DNA of 64,000 nt, from assembly GCF_028462125.1 (NCBI RefSeq), contig NZ_CP115468.1, positions 896,001 to 960,000 of the forward strand. Direction: 5' to 3'. Shown here in pieces: positions 9,273 to 16,475 of the stretch (position 1 is its first letter; each line of letters opens with the position of its first letter). The notes under the pieces are model-generated. The model was not told the DNA's origin and made no database searches. It was given only the letters and a program-made list of their open reading frames with translations. Source of the DNA: Leptospira sp. GIMC2001 (GTDB lineage: Bacteria; Spirochaetota; Leptospiria; Leptospirales; Leptospiraceae). A program made the position numbers and the translations under genes.

Positions 9273-10022
9273 TTGTCTTTCGCTCTAAGGGCAGGGTCGC
9301 AGGCATCTGGCACAGACCCTCGCTCACGAATTTTGCGTGATCCTGCATTGCTTGAGGATTGGGAGCTACTTAGCATTTTGCTTAGGACGGGAAGTCATAA
9401 GACGGACGTCTATAAGCTATCCCAAGAGATCCTCATCCATGTAGGTGGACTTGCAAATTTTGCCTCGTTCTGTCAATCAACACTCCCCAATATACCTGGA
9501 CTTGGACTAGCGAAGAAGACAACTCTTCTTGCTATTAGTGAGCTCGCATCCCGTATCCGAAGATCCGATCTTTTGCAAACGATTAGTCCTTTTCCCTTGT
9601 GTGACCTCTACAATAGTTTATGGCTACTCACTGCGAGAGAAACTAGGGAATGCTTCTATATCATCACTTTTAGTTTAGAGGGTTTGGTTCGTCGGGTGGA
9701 AAAAGTTGCAACTGGAACCTTGACTGAAGTGAGCATACATAAACGAGACCTTGCAAAAGTTGCTCTCGACGATTCATCTGGATATTGCCTTATAGCCCAC
9801 AATCATCCTCAGCAGACTTGCCTTGCATCCATTGCCGACTTCAATCTATTTGCAGAATTGCGACGATTCTTTGCTGAGTTAGAGATTTCCTGTTTTGATC
9901 AATGGGTGCTTGGAATTGACGGACTCTATTCTTGTCGCCACTCTCAAGTTCTCGATTGCAAGAATTGGAGTCGTGATTTTCTTCCAGAGGAATACTCATT
10001 TCTAACCGATAATTTATCATAA
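9273..10022 (+). CDS. radC: RadC-like JAB/MPN-domain protein with altered metal site
   Basis: This 249-residue protein has the RadC/UPF0758 layout. An N-terminal helix-hairpin-helix-like part carries WELLSILLRTG and IPGLGLAKKTTLLA. A JAB/MPN domain follows with HNHP and the downstream Ser and Asp of the JAMM motif (SIAD). The family's REVF glutamate is Asp here (HKRDLAK), the usual HNHPSG is HNHPQQ, and the conserved DH is DQ. Metal binding or peptidase-type activity may therefore be changed. RadC's cellular role is unsettled even in model bacteria. Translation starts at TTG immediately after the 72-residue gene. Confidence 0.82.
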   Translation: MSFALRAGSQASGTDPRSRILRDPALLEDWELLSILLRTGSHKTDVYKLSQEILIHVGGLANFASFCQSTLPNIPGLGLAKKTTLLAISELASRIRRSDLLQTISPFPLCDLYNSLWLLTARETRECFYIITFSLEGLVRRVEKVATGTLTEVSIHKRDLAKVALDDSSGYCLIAHNHPQQTCLASIADFNLFAELRRFFAELEISCFDQWVLGIDGLYSCRHSQVLDCKNWSRDFLPEEYSFLTDNLS

Positions 10023-10030
10023 GGAAATGA

Positions 10031-10801
10031 ATGGTAAGTGAATCTATGAGTTTGTCATATCTTAGGATCATCTGGGTTCTAGTCCGTAGAGATTACGCAC
10101 TTCAATATGCAGGAAGTTTTCTTGGCATCACTTGGATGCTATTGCAGAATCTTACTTTAATTTTTATCTATGCATTTGTGTTTCTATTTTCGAATCTAAG
10201 AAATCCTGGCACACAAGCGGATTACAGCGGTTATGTGTTCTCTGGATTGCTTTTTTGGATCCCGCTTCAAGAGCTTCTTACTCGAGGGACAAGTATCATC
10301 ACAGACAATCGCCAATTGATCAAAAGATCAAGTCTTGGAATGGATATTTTTCTCTGGGTTCCGTATTTCCAATATTTGATACATTTCTTTGCGACTGCGA
10401 TTCCAATCGTGATCCTACTTCAATACTATTCTTCAGTGAATTGGGTTGGATTGATTGTGGCCTTTGTCTGGATGGGTTTTATAGGACTCTATGTAATGCT
10501 TCTCATCAACTATCTTTCCCGATTGAATATCATCATGAAAGATATTTCACCTTTGGTGCGTCTGCTTTCGCAAATTTTATTCTGGACACTCCCGATTCTC
10601 TATTATCCAAATGGAATCTTGGGTACGATCAATAGTTTTCATCCGTTTAATATTCCTCTAGATATTTTTCGTTCGCTGATTTTGGAAAGTTATACAAGTC
10701 CTTTTGTATTCTACTCCTTTATCCCTTTCTTACTTGTATTTTTTATGATCTGGTATTTTTCTAGAAATCGATTTCATAAGGTTGTGTTAGACCAACTTTG
10801 A
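10031..10801 (+). CDS. ABC-2 type polysaccharide export permease (Wzm-like)
   Basis: This 256-residue inner-membrane protein has six predicted hydrophobic helices and the ABC2_membrane look of Wzm/KpsM/TagG permeases, including a start such as VRRDYALQYAGSFLGITW and the central PLQELLTRGTSII. It should form the channel of an exporter for a lipid-linked O-antigen or related polysaccharide. The next gene, its ATPase, starts within its stop codon (TTGA overlap), so the two are a translationally coupled transporter. The UDP-glucose dehydrogenase further downstream supports a glycan role. Confidence 0.85.
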   Translation: MVSESMSLSYLRIIWVLVRRDYALQYAGSFLGITWMLLQNLTLIFIYAFVFLFSNLRNPGTQADYSGYVFSGLLFWIPLQELLTRGTSIITDNRQLIKRSSLGMDIFLWVPYFQYLIHFFATAIPIVILLQYYSSVNWVGLIVAFVWMGFIGLYVMLLINYLSRLNIIMKDISPLVRLLSQILFWTLPILYYPNGILGTINSFHPFNIPLDIFRSLILESYTSPFVFYSFIPFLLVFFMIWYFSRNRFHKVVLDQL

Positions 10802-11985
10802 TCTCACTCAAGAAAGTAACCAAAGACTATCATGGTTTCTCAGGAGCATTGGATCGAATCATAAGCGGCTTAAGTTTTGGTTATTTGGGTGGAAAAGTTC
10901 GCTTCCGCGCATTGAATGATATCAATTTAGAATGCAAACCAGGAGAGATTCTTGGAATCATTGGTCGTAATGGTGCCGGCAAATCCACTTTATTGAAAGT
11001 CATAACGGGTGTTAGCGGGTATGATTCTGGCTCAATTGAAGTGTCAGGGAAAGTTCGATCCATTTTGGAATTGGGTGTTGGATTCAATCCAGAACTTTCA
11101 GGTGAAGAAAATGTTTTCTACAACGGTCTCGTCTGGGGCTATTCCACTACAGAAATCTATCCCGTAATGGAGAAGGTTTTTGATTTCGCAGGACTCCAAG
11201 ATTTTCGTAATACTCCAATTAAGAATTATTCTTCAGGCATGATCATGCGATTGGGGTTTGCACTCGCGACGGCAACTGCGCCAGAAGTTCTTGTTGTCGA
11301 CGAGGCACTTGCTGTTGGAGATGCGAGTTTTCAGCAGAAATGCATCCAAAGATTCTACGACTTCCAAAAGCTCGGAACAACAACAATTATCGTTAGTCAC
11401 GATCTTACGCTTTTGTCTCAACTTTGCTCTCGAATCATTGTTATGGAAAAGGGTTCGATCATCTATGACGGAGATTCCATTACAGCTGTGCGCAAATATA
11501 TGCTAACAATAGCAGGTGATTCCAACGAAGGGAAAACGGATTTCGCAATTGGGAATCGATTGCAGAAATTAGATTGGAAATTAGTTCGCAGCGGCGTCGA
11601 GAATCCGACTCTTTTTTTTGTTGGTGATGAAGTGAGTTTGCAAGTGGATTTTATTTTGCGAGAAACGCTTCCACAGATAACTGTGGGTTTTCATCTAGAA
11701 GATGCAAGTGGACTCAAAGTATTTGGAACATCTAGTTTCCATCTAGGAAATTTTTTACATGATCTGGAACCCGGTGTAGTGCATTCAGTTGTTTTCCATT
11801 TTCCCTTAAATATTGGCGTTGGGAAATATTCTCTCGGACTCAGTCTCCATAAAGGTGACAGCCATGTTACAGATTGTTACTATTGGGGTGAGGGATTATT
11901 CTCATTTGAAGTTGAGAGAATCCAAGTTCCGAAATTCATCGGGATGTCCTATCTTCCAGTTCGCATGGAATATACTGCAGAATAA
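10798..11985 (+). CDS. Wzt-type ABC transporter ATPase with C-terminal carbohydrate-binding domain
   Basis: This 395-residue ATPase has Walker A GRNGAGKST, the signature YSSGMIMRL, Walker B VLVVDEAL and the H-loop IIVSHD. A C-terminal extension of about 145 residues (250-395) matches the Wzt_C beta-sandwich that recognises the end of the exported chain in O-antigen transporters. It should power export of a specific capped polysaccharide with the upstream permease. Translation starts at TTG overlapping the permease stop. The substrate cannot be deduced. Confidence 0.88.
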   Translation: MISLKKVTKDYHGFSGALDRIISGLSFGYLGGKVRFRALNDINLECKPGEILGIIGRNGAGKSTLLKVITGVSGYDSGSIEVSGKVRSILELGVGFNPELSGEENVFYNGLVWGYSTTEIYPVMEKVFDFAGLQDFRNTPIKNYSSGMIMRLGFALATATAPEVLVVDEALAVGDASFQQKCIQRFYDFQKLGTTTIIVSHDLTLLSQLCSRIIVMEKGSIIYDGDSITAVRKYMLTIAGDSNEGKTDFAIGNRLQKLDWKLVRSGVENPTLFFVGDEVSLQVDFILRETLPQITVGFHLEDASGLKVFGTSSFHLGNFLHDLEPGVVHSVVFHFPLNIGVGKYSLGLSLHKGDSHVTDCYYWGEGLFSFEVERIQVPKFIGMSYLPVRMEYTAE

Positions 11986-12036
11986 GAACATAAAATCTTT
12001 CTTTCCAGATAAATTTCCAAGCAAAAACTGGCAAAC

Positions 12037-13341
12037 ATGAAAGTATGCGTAATTGGAACTGGATATGTTGGCCTCGTTGCAGGAACTTGCTTTGCAGAAT
12101 ACGGAAATGACGTTATCTGCGTTGATAAAGATGCAAAGAAAATTGAAAATTTACGAAATGGTATCATCCCAATCTACGAACCTGGTCTATCCGAATTGGT
12201 TCTCAATAACGCAAAAGAGCAAAGATTAAAATTTACGACCTCACTCAGCGACGGTGTTCAAGCAAGTGACTTTGTTTTTATAGCTGTAGGAACTCCTACT
12301 TTAGCAGACGGATCTGCTGATCTGTCAATGGTCTACGGCGTCGCAAAAGAAGTCGGTCTTGCTATGAACGGTTACAAAATTGTTGTAGATAAATCCACCG
12401 TTCCTGTTGGCACAGCAGACGGAGTCAAAAAAGTTCTATCCGAGAACACCAAACATCCATTTGATGTTGTATCCAATCCTGAGTTCTTGAAAGAAGGTGC
12501 AGCAATTGAAGATTTTATGAAACCTGAGAGAGTTGTAATAGGTGCTGATTCCGACAAAGCTCTTGATTTGATGGCAGAGCTTTACAGTCCGTTCGTTCTG
12601 AACGGTAATCCGATTCTAAGAATGAGCCTGCGTTCAGCTGAACTCACTAAATATGCATGCAATGCTTTTCTTGCGACTAAGATTTCTTTCTCGAATGAGA
12701 TAGCCAATCTATGTGACGCCGTGGGTGCGAACTATGAAGACGTAAGAAAAGGAATGGGAACTGATTCAAGAATTGGTAGGCAATTCTTGTATGCAGGAAT
12801 AGGTTACGGTGGTTCGTGCTTTCCAAAAGATGTCCAAGCACTCATCAAAACTTCACAAGAGTCCGGGTCTCCCGTTCGAATCATTGAAATGGTTGAAGAA
12901 GTAAATGAAAGCCAGAAGACAATTCTCTTGAGTAAAATATTAAAACATTATAATACAGAAGACCTTTCTGGCAAAACTTTTGGAATATGGGGACTTGCTT
13001 TTAAACCGGGAACAGATGATATGCGTGAAGCTCCATCCATTCCTTTGATCTTAGAACTGCATAAACGTGGCGCAAAAATCCAAGCTTTCGATCCAGTAGC
13101 CAAAGAAACATCCGAGTACTACTTCAAAGGTAAAGTAGAATATAAAGAAAATCCTTATGAAGCAATCAAAGGTGCAGATGCTCTATTGCTTGTAACTGAG
13201 TGGCGCGAATTCAGGGAGCCGGATTTTACTAAGATAAAATCCTTATTAACATCACCTGTTATTTTTGATGGAAGAAATCAATACAAACCTAAGAATATGG
13301 AGAAGCTTGGTTTCTCGTACTATTCAATAGGAACTAGATAG
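12037..13341 (+). CDS. ugd: UDP-glucose 6-dehydrogenase
   Basis: This 434-residue enzyme oxidises UDP-glucose to UDP-glucuronate with NAD. It has the N-terminal nucleotide-binding motif [15 protein letters not shown], the central [11 protein letters not shown] segment, the nucleophilic cysteine C261 in [10 protein letters not shown], and the C-terminal UDP-binding part with [16 protein letters not shown]. Length is typical. It lies 51 bases after the Wzt-like ATPase gene. UDP-glucuronate is a common precursor of surface polysaccharides, so it probably supplies the exported glycan. Confidence 0.94.
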   Translation: MKVCVIGTGYVGLVAGTCFAEYGNDVICVDKDAKKIENLRNGIIPIYEPGLSELVLNNAKEQRLKFTTSLSDGVQASDFVFIAVGTPTLADGSADLSMVYGVAKEVGLAMNGYKIVVDKSTVPVGTADGVKKVLSENTKHPFDVVSNPEFLKEGAAIEDFMKPERVVIGADSDKALDLMAELYSPFVLNGNPILRMSLRSAELTKYACNAFLATKISFSNEIANLCDAVGANYEDVRKGMGTDSRIGRQFLYAGIGYGGSCFPKDVQALIKTSQESGSPVRIIEMVEEVNESQKTILLSKILKHYNTEDLSGKTFGIWGLAFKPGTDDMREAPSIPLILELHKRGAKIQAFDPVAKETSEYYFKGKVEYKENPYEAIKGADALLLVTEWREFREPDFTKIKSLLTSPVIFDGRNQYKPKNMEKLGFSYYSIGTR

Positions 13342-13345
13342 GATA

Positions 13346-13972
13346 GTGACTGAAGATAGTTGGCTAAAGCGTTGGAACGAACGTTATAGAGAAATCGAAT
13401 ATGCTTATGGCGAAGAGCCAAACGATTTTCTAAGAAGCCAATTGTCCAAGTTACAACCTGGGAGAATTCTTTTTCCAGCTGATGGAGAAGGTCGTAACTC
13501 TGTTTATGCGGCAAAACTTGGCTGGAACGTTTCTGCATTTGATATAAGTTCTGAAGGCAAAAAGAAAGCAGATCAACTTGCAGAAAAAAATCAAGTAATT
13601 ATTGATTATCAAGTCTGTGATATAGAGAAACTAAAATACAATTTAGAAGAATTCGATGCAATTGCTTTGATATATGCTCACTTCCCAGCAAATTTGAAAT
13701 CGTATTATCATAAAACCCTAGATAAATATCTAAAAACTGGTGGAATAATTATATTTGAAGCATTCAGCAAAAAGCATATCGACTATATTAAGGCTAACGA
13801 AAAAGTCGGCGGACCTCGCGACATTGAGAGCCTTTTTTCTATAGAGGAAATGAAACAAGATTTTGCAAATTATCAAATATTGGAATTGGAAGAAACAGAA
13901 ATCGAATTAAAAGAAGGTCAATATCATAATGGAATAGGATCCGTTATCAGATTTATTGGAATGAAGAAGTAG
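13346..13972 (+). CDS. Class I SAM-dependent methyltransferase (TehB/TPMT-like)
   Basis: This 208-residue protein starts at GTG four bases after the ugd stop. It carries a SAM-binding motif I variant ([16 protein letters not shown]), motif II acidic residue in VSAFDIS and a motif near CDIEKL. The general look, including [17 protein letters not shown] at the N-terminus, is that of TehB/thiopurine methyltransferase-like proteins. The substrate is unknown. Given its position it could modify a sugar or a small thiol, metal or selenium compound, but nothing in the sequence decides this. Confidence 0.75.
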   Translation: MTEDSWLKRWNERYREIEYAYGEEPNDFLRSQLSKLQPGRILFPADGEGRNSVYAAKLGWNVSAFDISSEGKKKADQLAEKNQVIIDYQVCDIEKLKYNLEEFDAIALIYAHFPANLKSYYHKTLDKYLKTGGIIIFEAFSKKHIDYIKANEKVGGPRDIESLFSIEEMKQDFANYQILELEETEIELKEGQYHNGIGSVIRFIGMKK

Positions 13973-14023
13973 GTTACAAACTCATTCATTAGAATTAATT
14001 GATGAGAACCGACTACTTCTCAC

Positions 14024-14227
14024 CTACCTGCGGTATTTATTCTTGTCGATTTTTCTCTTTGCAAATCTTTCATTCAAAATCGCATTGGCTGTATCGTTCT
14101 CGGAATAGCCCTGTGGATCGCGATTCATTATAAATTTTCGTATGATCCAAATTGCTGCAACCAGGATAACAATTCCGATTATCCAAATGAAAAGCATATC
14201 AAATCCCTCTTGCGTAGATACGTCCAT
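14024..14227 (-). CDS. Small membrane protein with SHOCT-like tail
   Basis: This 67-residue protein has one transmembrane helix (about residues 11-28). It ends in AILNERFAKRKIDKNKYRR, which resembles the short C-terminal SHOCT domain (typical pattern ILNERYAKGEIDEEEY) found at the end of many small membrane proteins. SHOCT may promote oligomerisation. Translation could also begin at the internal Met 10 just before the helix. It is transcribed away from the SPFH operon across a 177-base AT-rich gap. Confidence 0.65.
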   Translation of the reverse strand: MDVSTQEGFDMLFIWIIGIVILVAAIWIIRKFIMNRDPQGYSENDTANAILNERFAKRKIDKNKYRR

Positions 14228-14404
14228 AATGATTCACTCCTAATGACCGATTTAACTGTTTTTGAAATAGTTTACAACCTCAAAAACGTAAAATATCATT
14301 TTAAATTTTCAATTTGACAATAATTATTTAACTCAAAAATGATTTGAAACTCTTGTCGCATTAAAGAAGTATTGTAGAGTTTAGCTTGAAGCTTAGGAGC
14401 CAAA

Positions 14405-15481
14405 ATGTTCGGTATACGATTTATAAAAACTAGACCCATAGACTATGTCATTCAATTTGCATCTGGTAAGATTAATAAGAAGGGTGCAGGGTTAAGTTTT
14501 TTCTATTTTGCACCATCATCCACTCTTGTGATAGTGCCAGCCGATACAAGAGATGCACCTTTTATCTTTCAAGAGATGACCAAGGACTACCAAGACATAA
14601 GCATCCAAGGACAAGTTACTTTCAAAGTCAACAATCCTGAAAAGTTAGCATCCCTACTTGATTTCACCATAGATGGGACGGGTCGTTATATGGGAGATGG
14701 GATTGAAAAATTGAATCTAAGAATGACGAATCTTATCCAAGTTGCCGTTCGAGAAAAATTTCGTTCTCTGGATCTGACTGAGGCACTCACAGCTGCTTCA
14801 GAGTTGTATGAACCAGTTCTACAGCGTCTAAAAAGTTCATCAACATTGGTTGAGTTGGGAATTGATGTATTGGATTTTAATATTCTAAAAATTAGTCCAG
14901 CACCAGAGATGGCTCGCGCACTTGAAGCAACCACTCGAGAAGGATTCTTACAAACAGCGGATGAGGCAGTCTTTCACAGAAGAAATTTTGCTGTTGAGCA
15001 AGAAAGAAAAATCAAAGAAAACGAATTGCAAACACAAATAGCTGTAGAAGAAAAAAATCGAACCATTCGTGAAACGAAAATGAATGCAGAAATCTCCGTT
15101 CAAGAAAAACAAAAACTTGTAGAAATCGCAAAGATGGAATCTGTACAAGCAATTGAATCTAAGAAATTAGAAATTGAACAATTGAAATTGAATTCTAGAA
15201 TCGAACAAGAGAAGAAGAAAACCGAACTCATCAGTAGCCAAACAAAGAATATGTTAGAATATGCGAAAGCAAAAGGTGCTTCTATGAAAGAGGAATTGTC
15301 TGCTTTCAAAGAGATTCCCATTGAATTTATGGAGGTTCTTGCATCCAACCAAATGGATAGTTCGAAACTCATTGCCCGAGCATTCCGAGATATTGCGAAG
15401 AATTCAGAAAAAATCGGTAATCTAAACATAAGTCCTGATTTATTGAATATGCTAATGGACAAAGAAAATCCAAATGTTTAG
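14405..15481 (+). CDS. SPFH/band-7 domain protein
   Basis: This 358-residue protein begins with an SPFH domain (about residues 5-165) recognisable from the N-terminal segment, the ISIQGQVTFKV strand and the amphipathic helix region. A long charged coiled coil follows (about 185-290, rich in Glu, Lys and Gln), and then a short C-terminal part. There is no clear N-terminal transmembrane helix, unlike HflK/C or prohibitin-like flotillins. SPFH proteins assemble into rings or microdomain scaffolds. A good AGGAGC ribosome-binding site precedes the ATG. It heads a tight operon with the NAD-kinase-like and triple-domain genes, so it may scaffold or localise them. Confidence 0.82.
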   Translation: MFGIRFIKTRPIDYVIQFASGKINKKGAGLSFFYFAPSSTLVIVPADTRDAPFIFQEMTKDYQDISIQGQVTFKVNNPEKLASLLDFTIDGTGRYMGDGIEKLNLRMTNLIQVAVREKFRSLDLTEALTAASELYEPVLQRLKSSSTLVELGIDVLDFNILKISPAPEMARALEATTREGFLQTADEAVFHRRNFAVEQERKIKENELQTQIAVEEKNRTIRETKMNAEISVQEKQKLVEIAKMESVQAIESKKLEIEQLKLNSRIEQEKKKTELISSQTKNMLEYAKAKGASMKEELSAFKEIPIEFMEVLASNQMDSSKLIARAFRDIAKNSEKIGNLNISPDLLNMLMDKENPNV

Positions 15482-15534
15482 TATTAGAATCCTAAGGATT
15501 ATTATGATATTCGAATCCTTGATGTGAGTACGAA

Positions 15535-16470
15535 TTGTTCGATAAAATTGTAATTGTAACTCGTAGCACTCGTCTTGAAGAAAGTATTAGAAAGTTTAAT
15601 ACGAAAGGGCAAGCTAAGTTCTATGTTACAAATCGTGGACAATCTTTTGAAGATTATGAATTGGAGTATGATAATTATTCCAAAGCAAAAGAGCAAGTAA
15701 TTCGAGCAATCGATCCAGGAATCAAATACCATCTCATTGATCGATCCTATCTTACCAATTATGTTTTTGGTCCAAATGATTTGGTTCTAACATTGGGTCA
15801 GGATGGATTGGTTGTTAACACTGCAAAGTACCTAACGGGGCAGCCAATTTTTGCTGTAAATCCTGATCCAGCGAGATTTGACGGAGTTCTATTGCCTTTT
15901 ACAACGGATGATATCCAAACCAATCTCAGTCGTGTATTCGAAGCTCAACCTTCCTTCCATGATATCACAATGGCACAGGTTCAATTGGGCGATAATCAGA
16001 AACTGTATGCCTTCAATGATTTTTTTATAGGACCGAAATCACAATCTAGCGCTAGATATACGATTCATTATAGATCGGAATCGGAAAGACAAATTTCTAG
16101 TGGCATCATCGTTTCAACGCCTGCAGGTTCGACTGGTTGGTTTAGTTCTGTTTTCAATATGGCAAATGGAATGAATCGTTTTGCAAATTCTGAAATACAA
16201 TTAACTCTCACTCAGATGAGTTGGAGCGATAAGCGCCTGTTATTTGCAGTCAGGGAACCTTTTATGAGTCAATGGAGTAAAGCAGATATTGTAGCTGGAA
16301 CTGTGGATTCAGGCGAAGAGTTGGTTCTTGAGAGTCATATGCCAGAAAACGGTGTCATTTTTTCTGATGGAATGGAGACTGATTTCTTGGAATTTACAAC
16401 AGGAACTACGGCTAAAATTAAATTAGCCGATAAAATCACTAAATTAATTGCAGCATCGCAGAAAGGATAA
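15535..16470 (+). CDS. NAD-kinase-like protein
   Basis: This 311-residue protein shows the NAD kinase fold pattern: an N-terminal Rossmann-like part, a GGDG-like motif LGQDGL (residues 87-92, second Gly replaced by Gln, Asp90 kept), an ND in place of the usual NE motif (N161-D162), and the strongly conserved VSTPAGSTGW (193-202). The altered GGDG means NAD phosphorylation is plausible but not assured; other substrates or a sensory role are possible. Translation starts at TTG. It lies 53 bases after the SPFH gene and 5 bases before the triple-domain gene. Confidence 0.78.
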   Translation: MFDKIVIVTRSTRLEESIRKFNTKGQAKFYVTNRGQSFEDYELEYDNYSKAKEQVIRAIDPGIKYHLIDRSYLTNYVFGPNDLVLTLGQDGLVVNTAKYLTGQPIFAVNPDPARFDGVLLPFTTDDIQTNLSRVFEAQPSFHDITMAQVQLGDNQKLYAFNDFFIGPKSQSSARYTIHYRSESERQISSGIIVSTPAGSTGWFSSVFNMANGMNRFANSEIQLTLTQMSWSDKRLLFAVREPFMSQWSKADIVAGTVDSGEELVLESHMPENGVIFSDGMETDFLEFTTGTTAKIKLADKITKLIAASQKG

Positions 16471-16475
16471 ACTAT

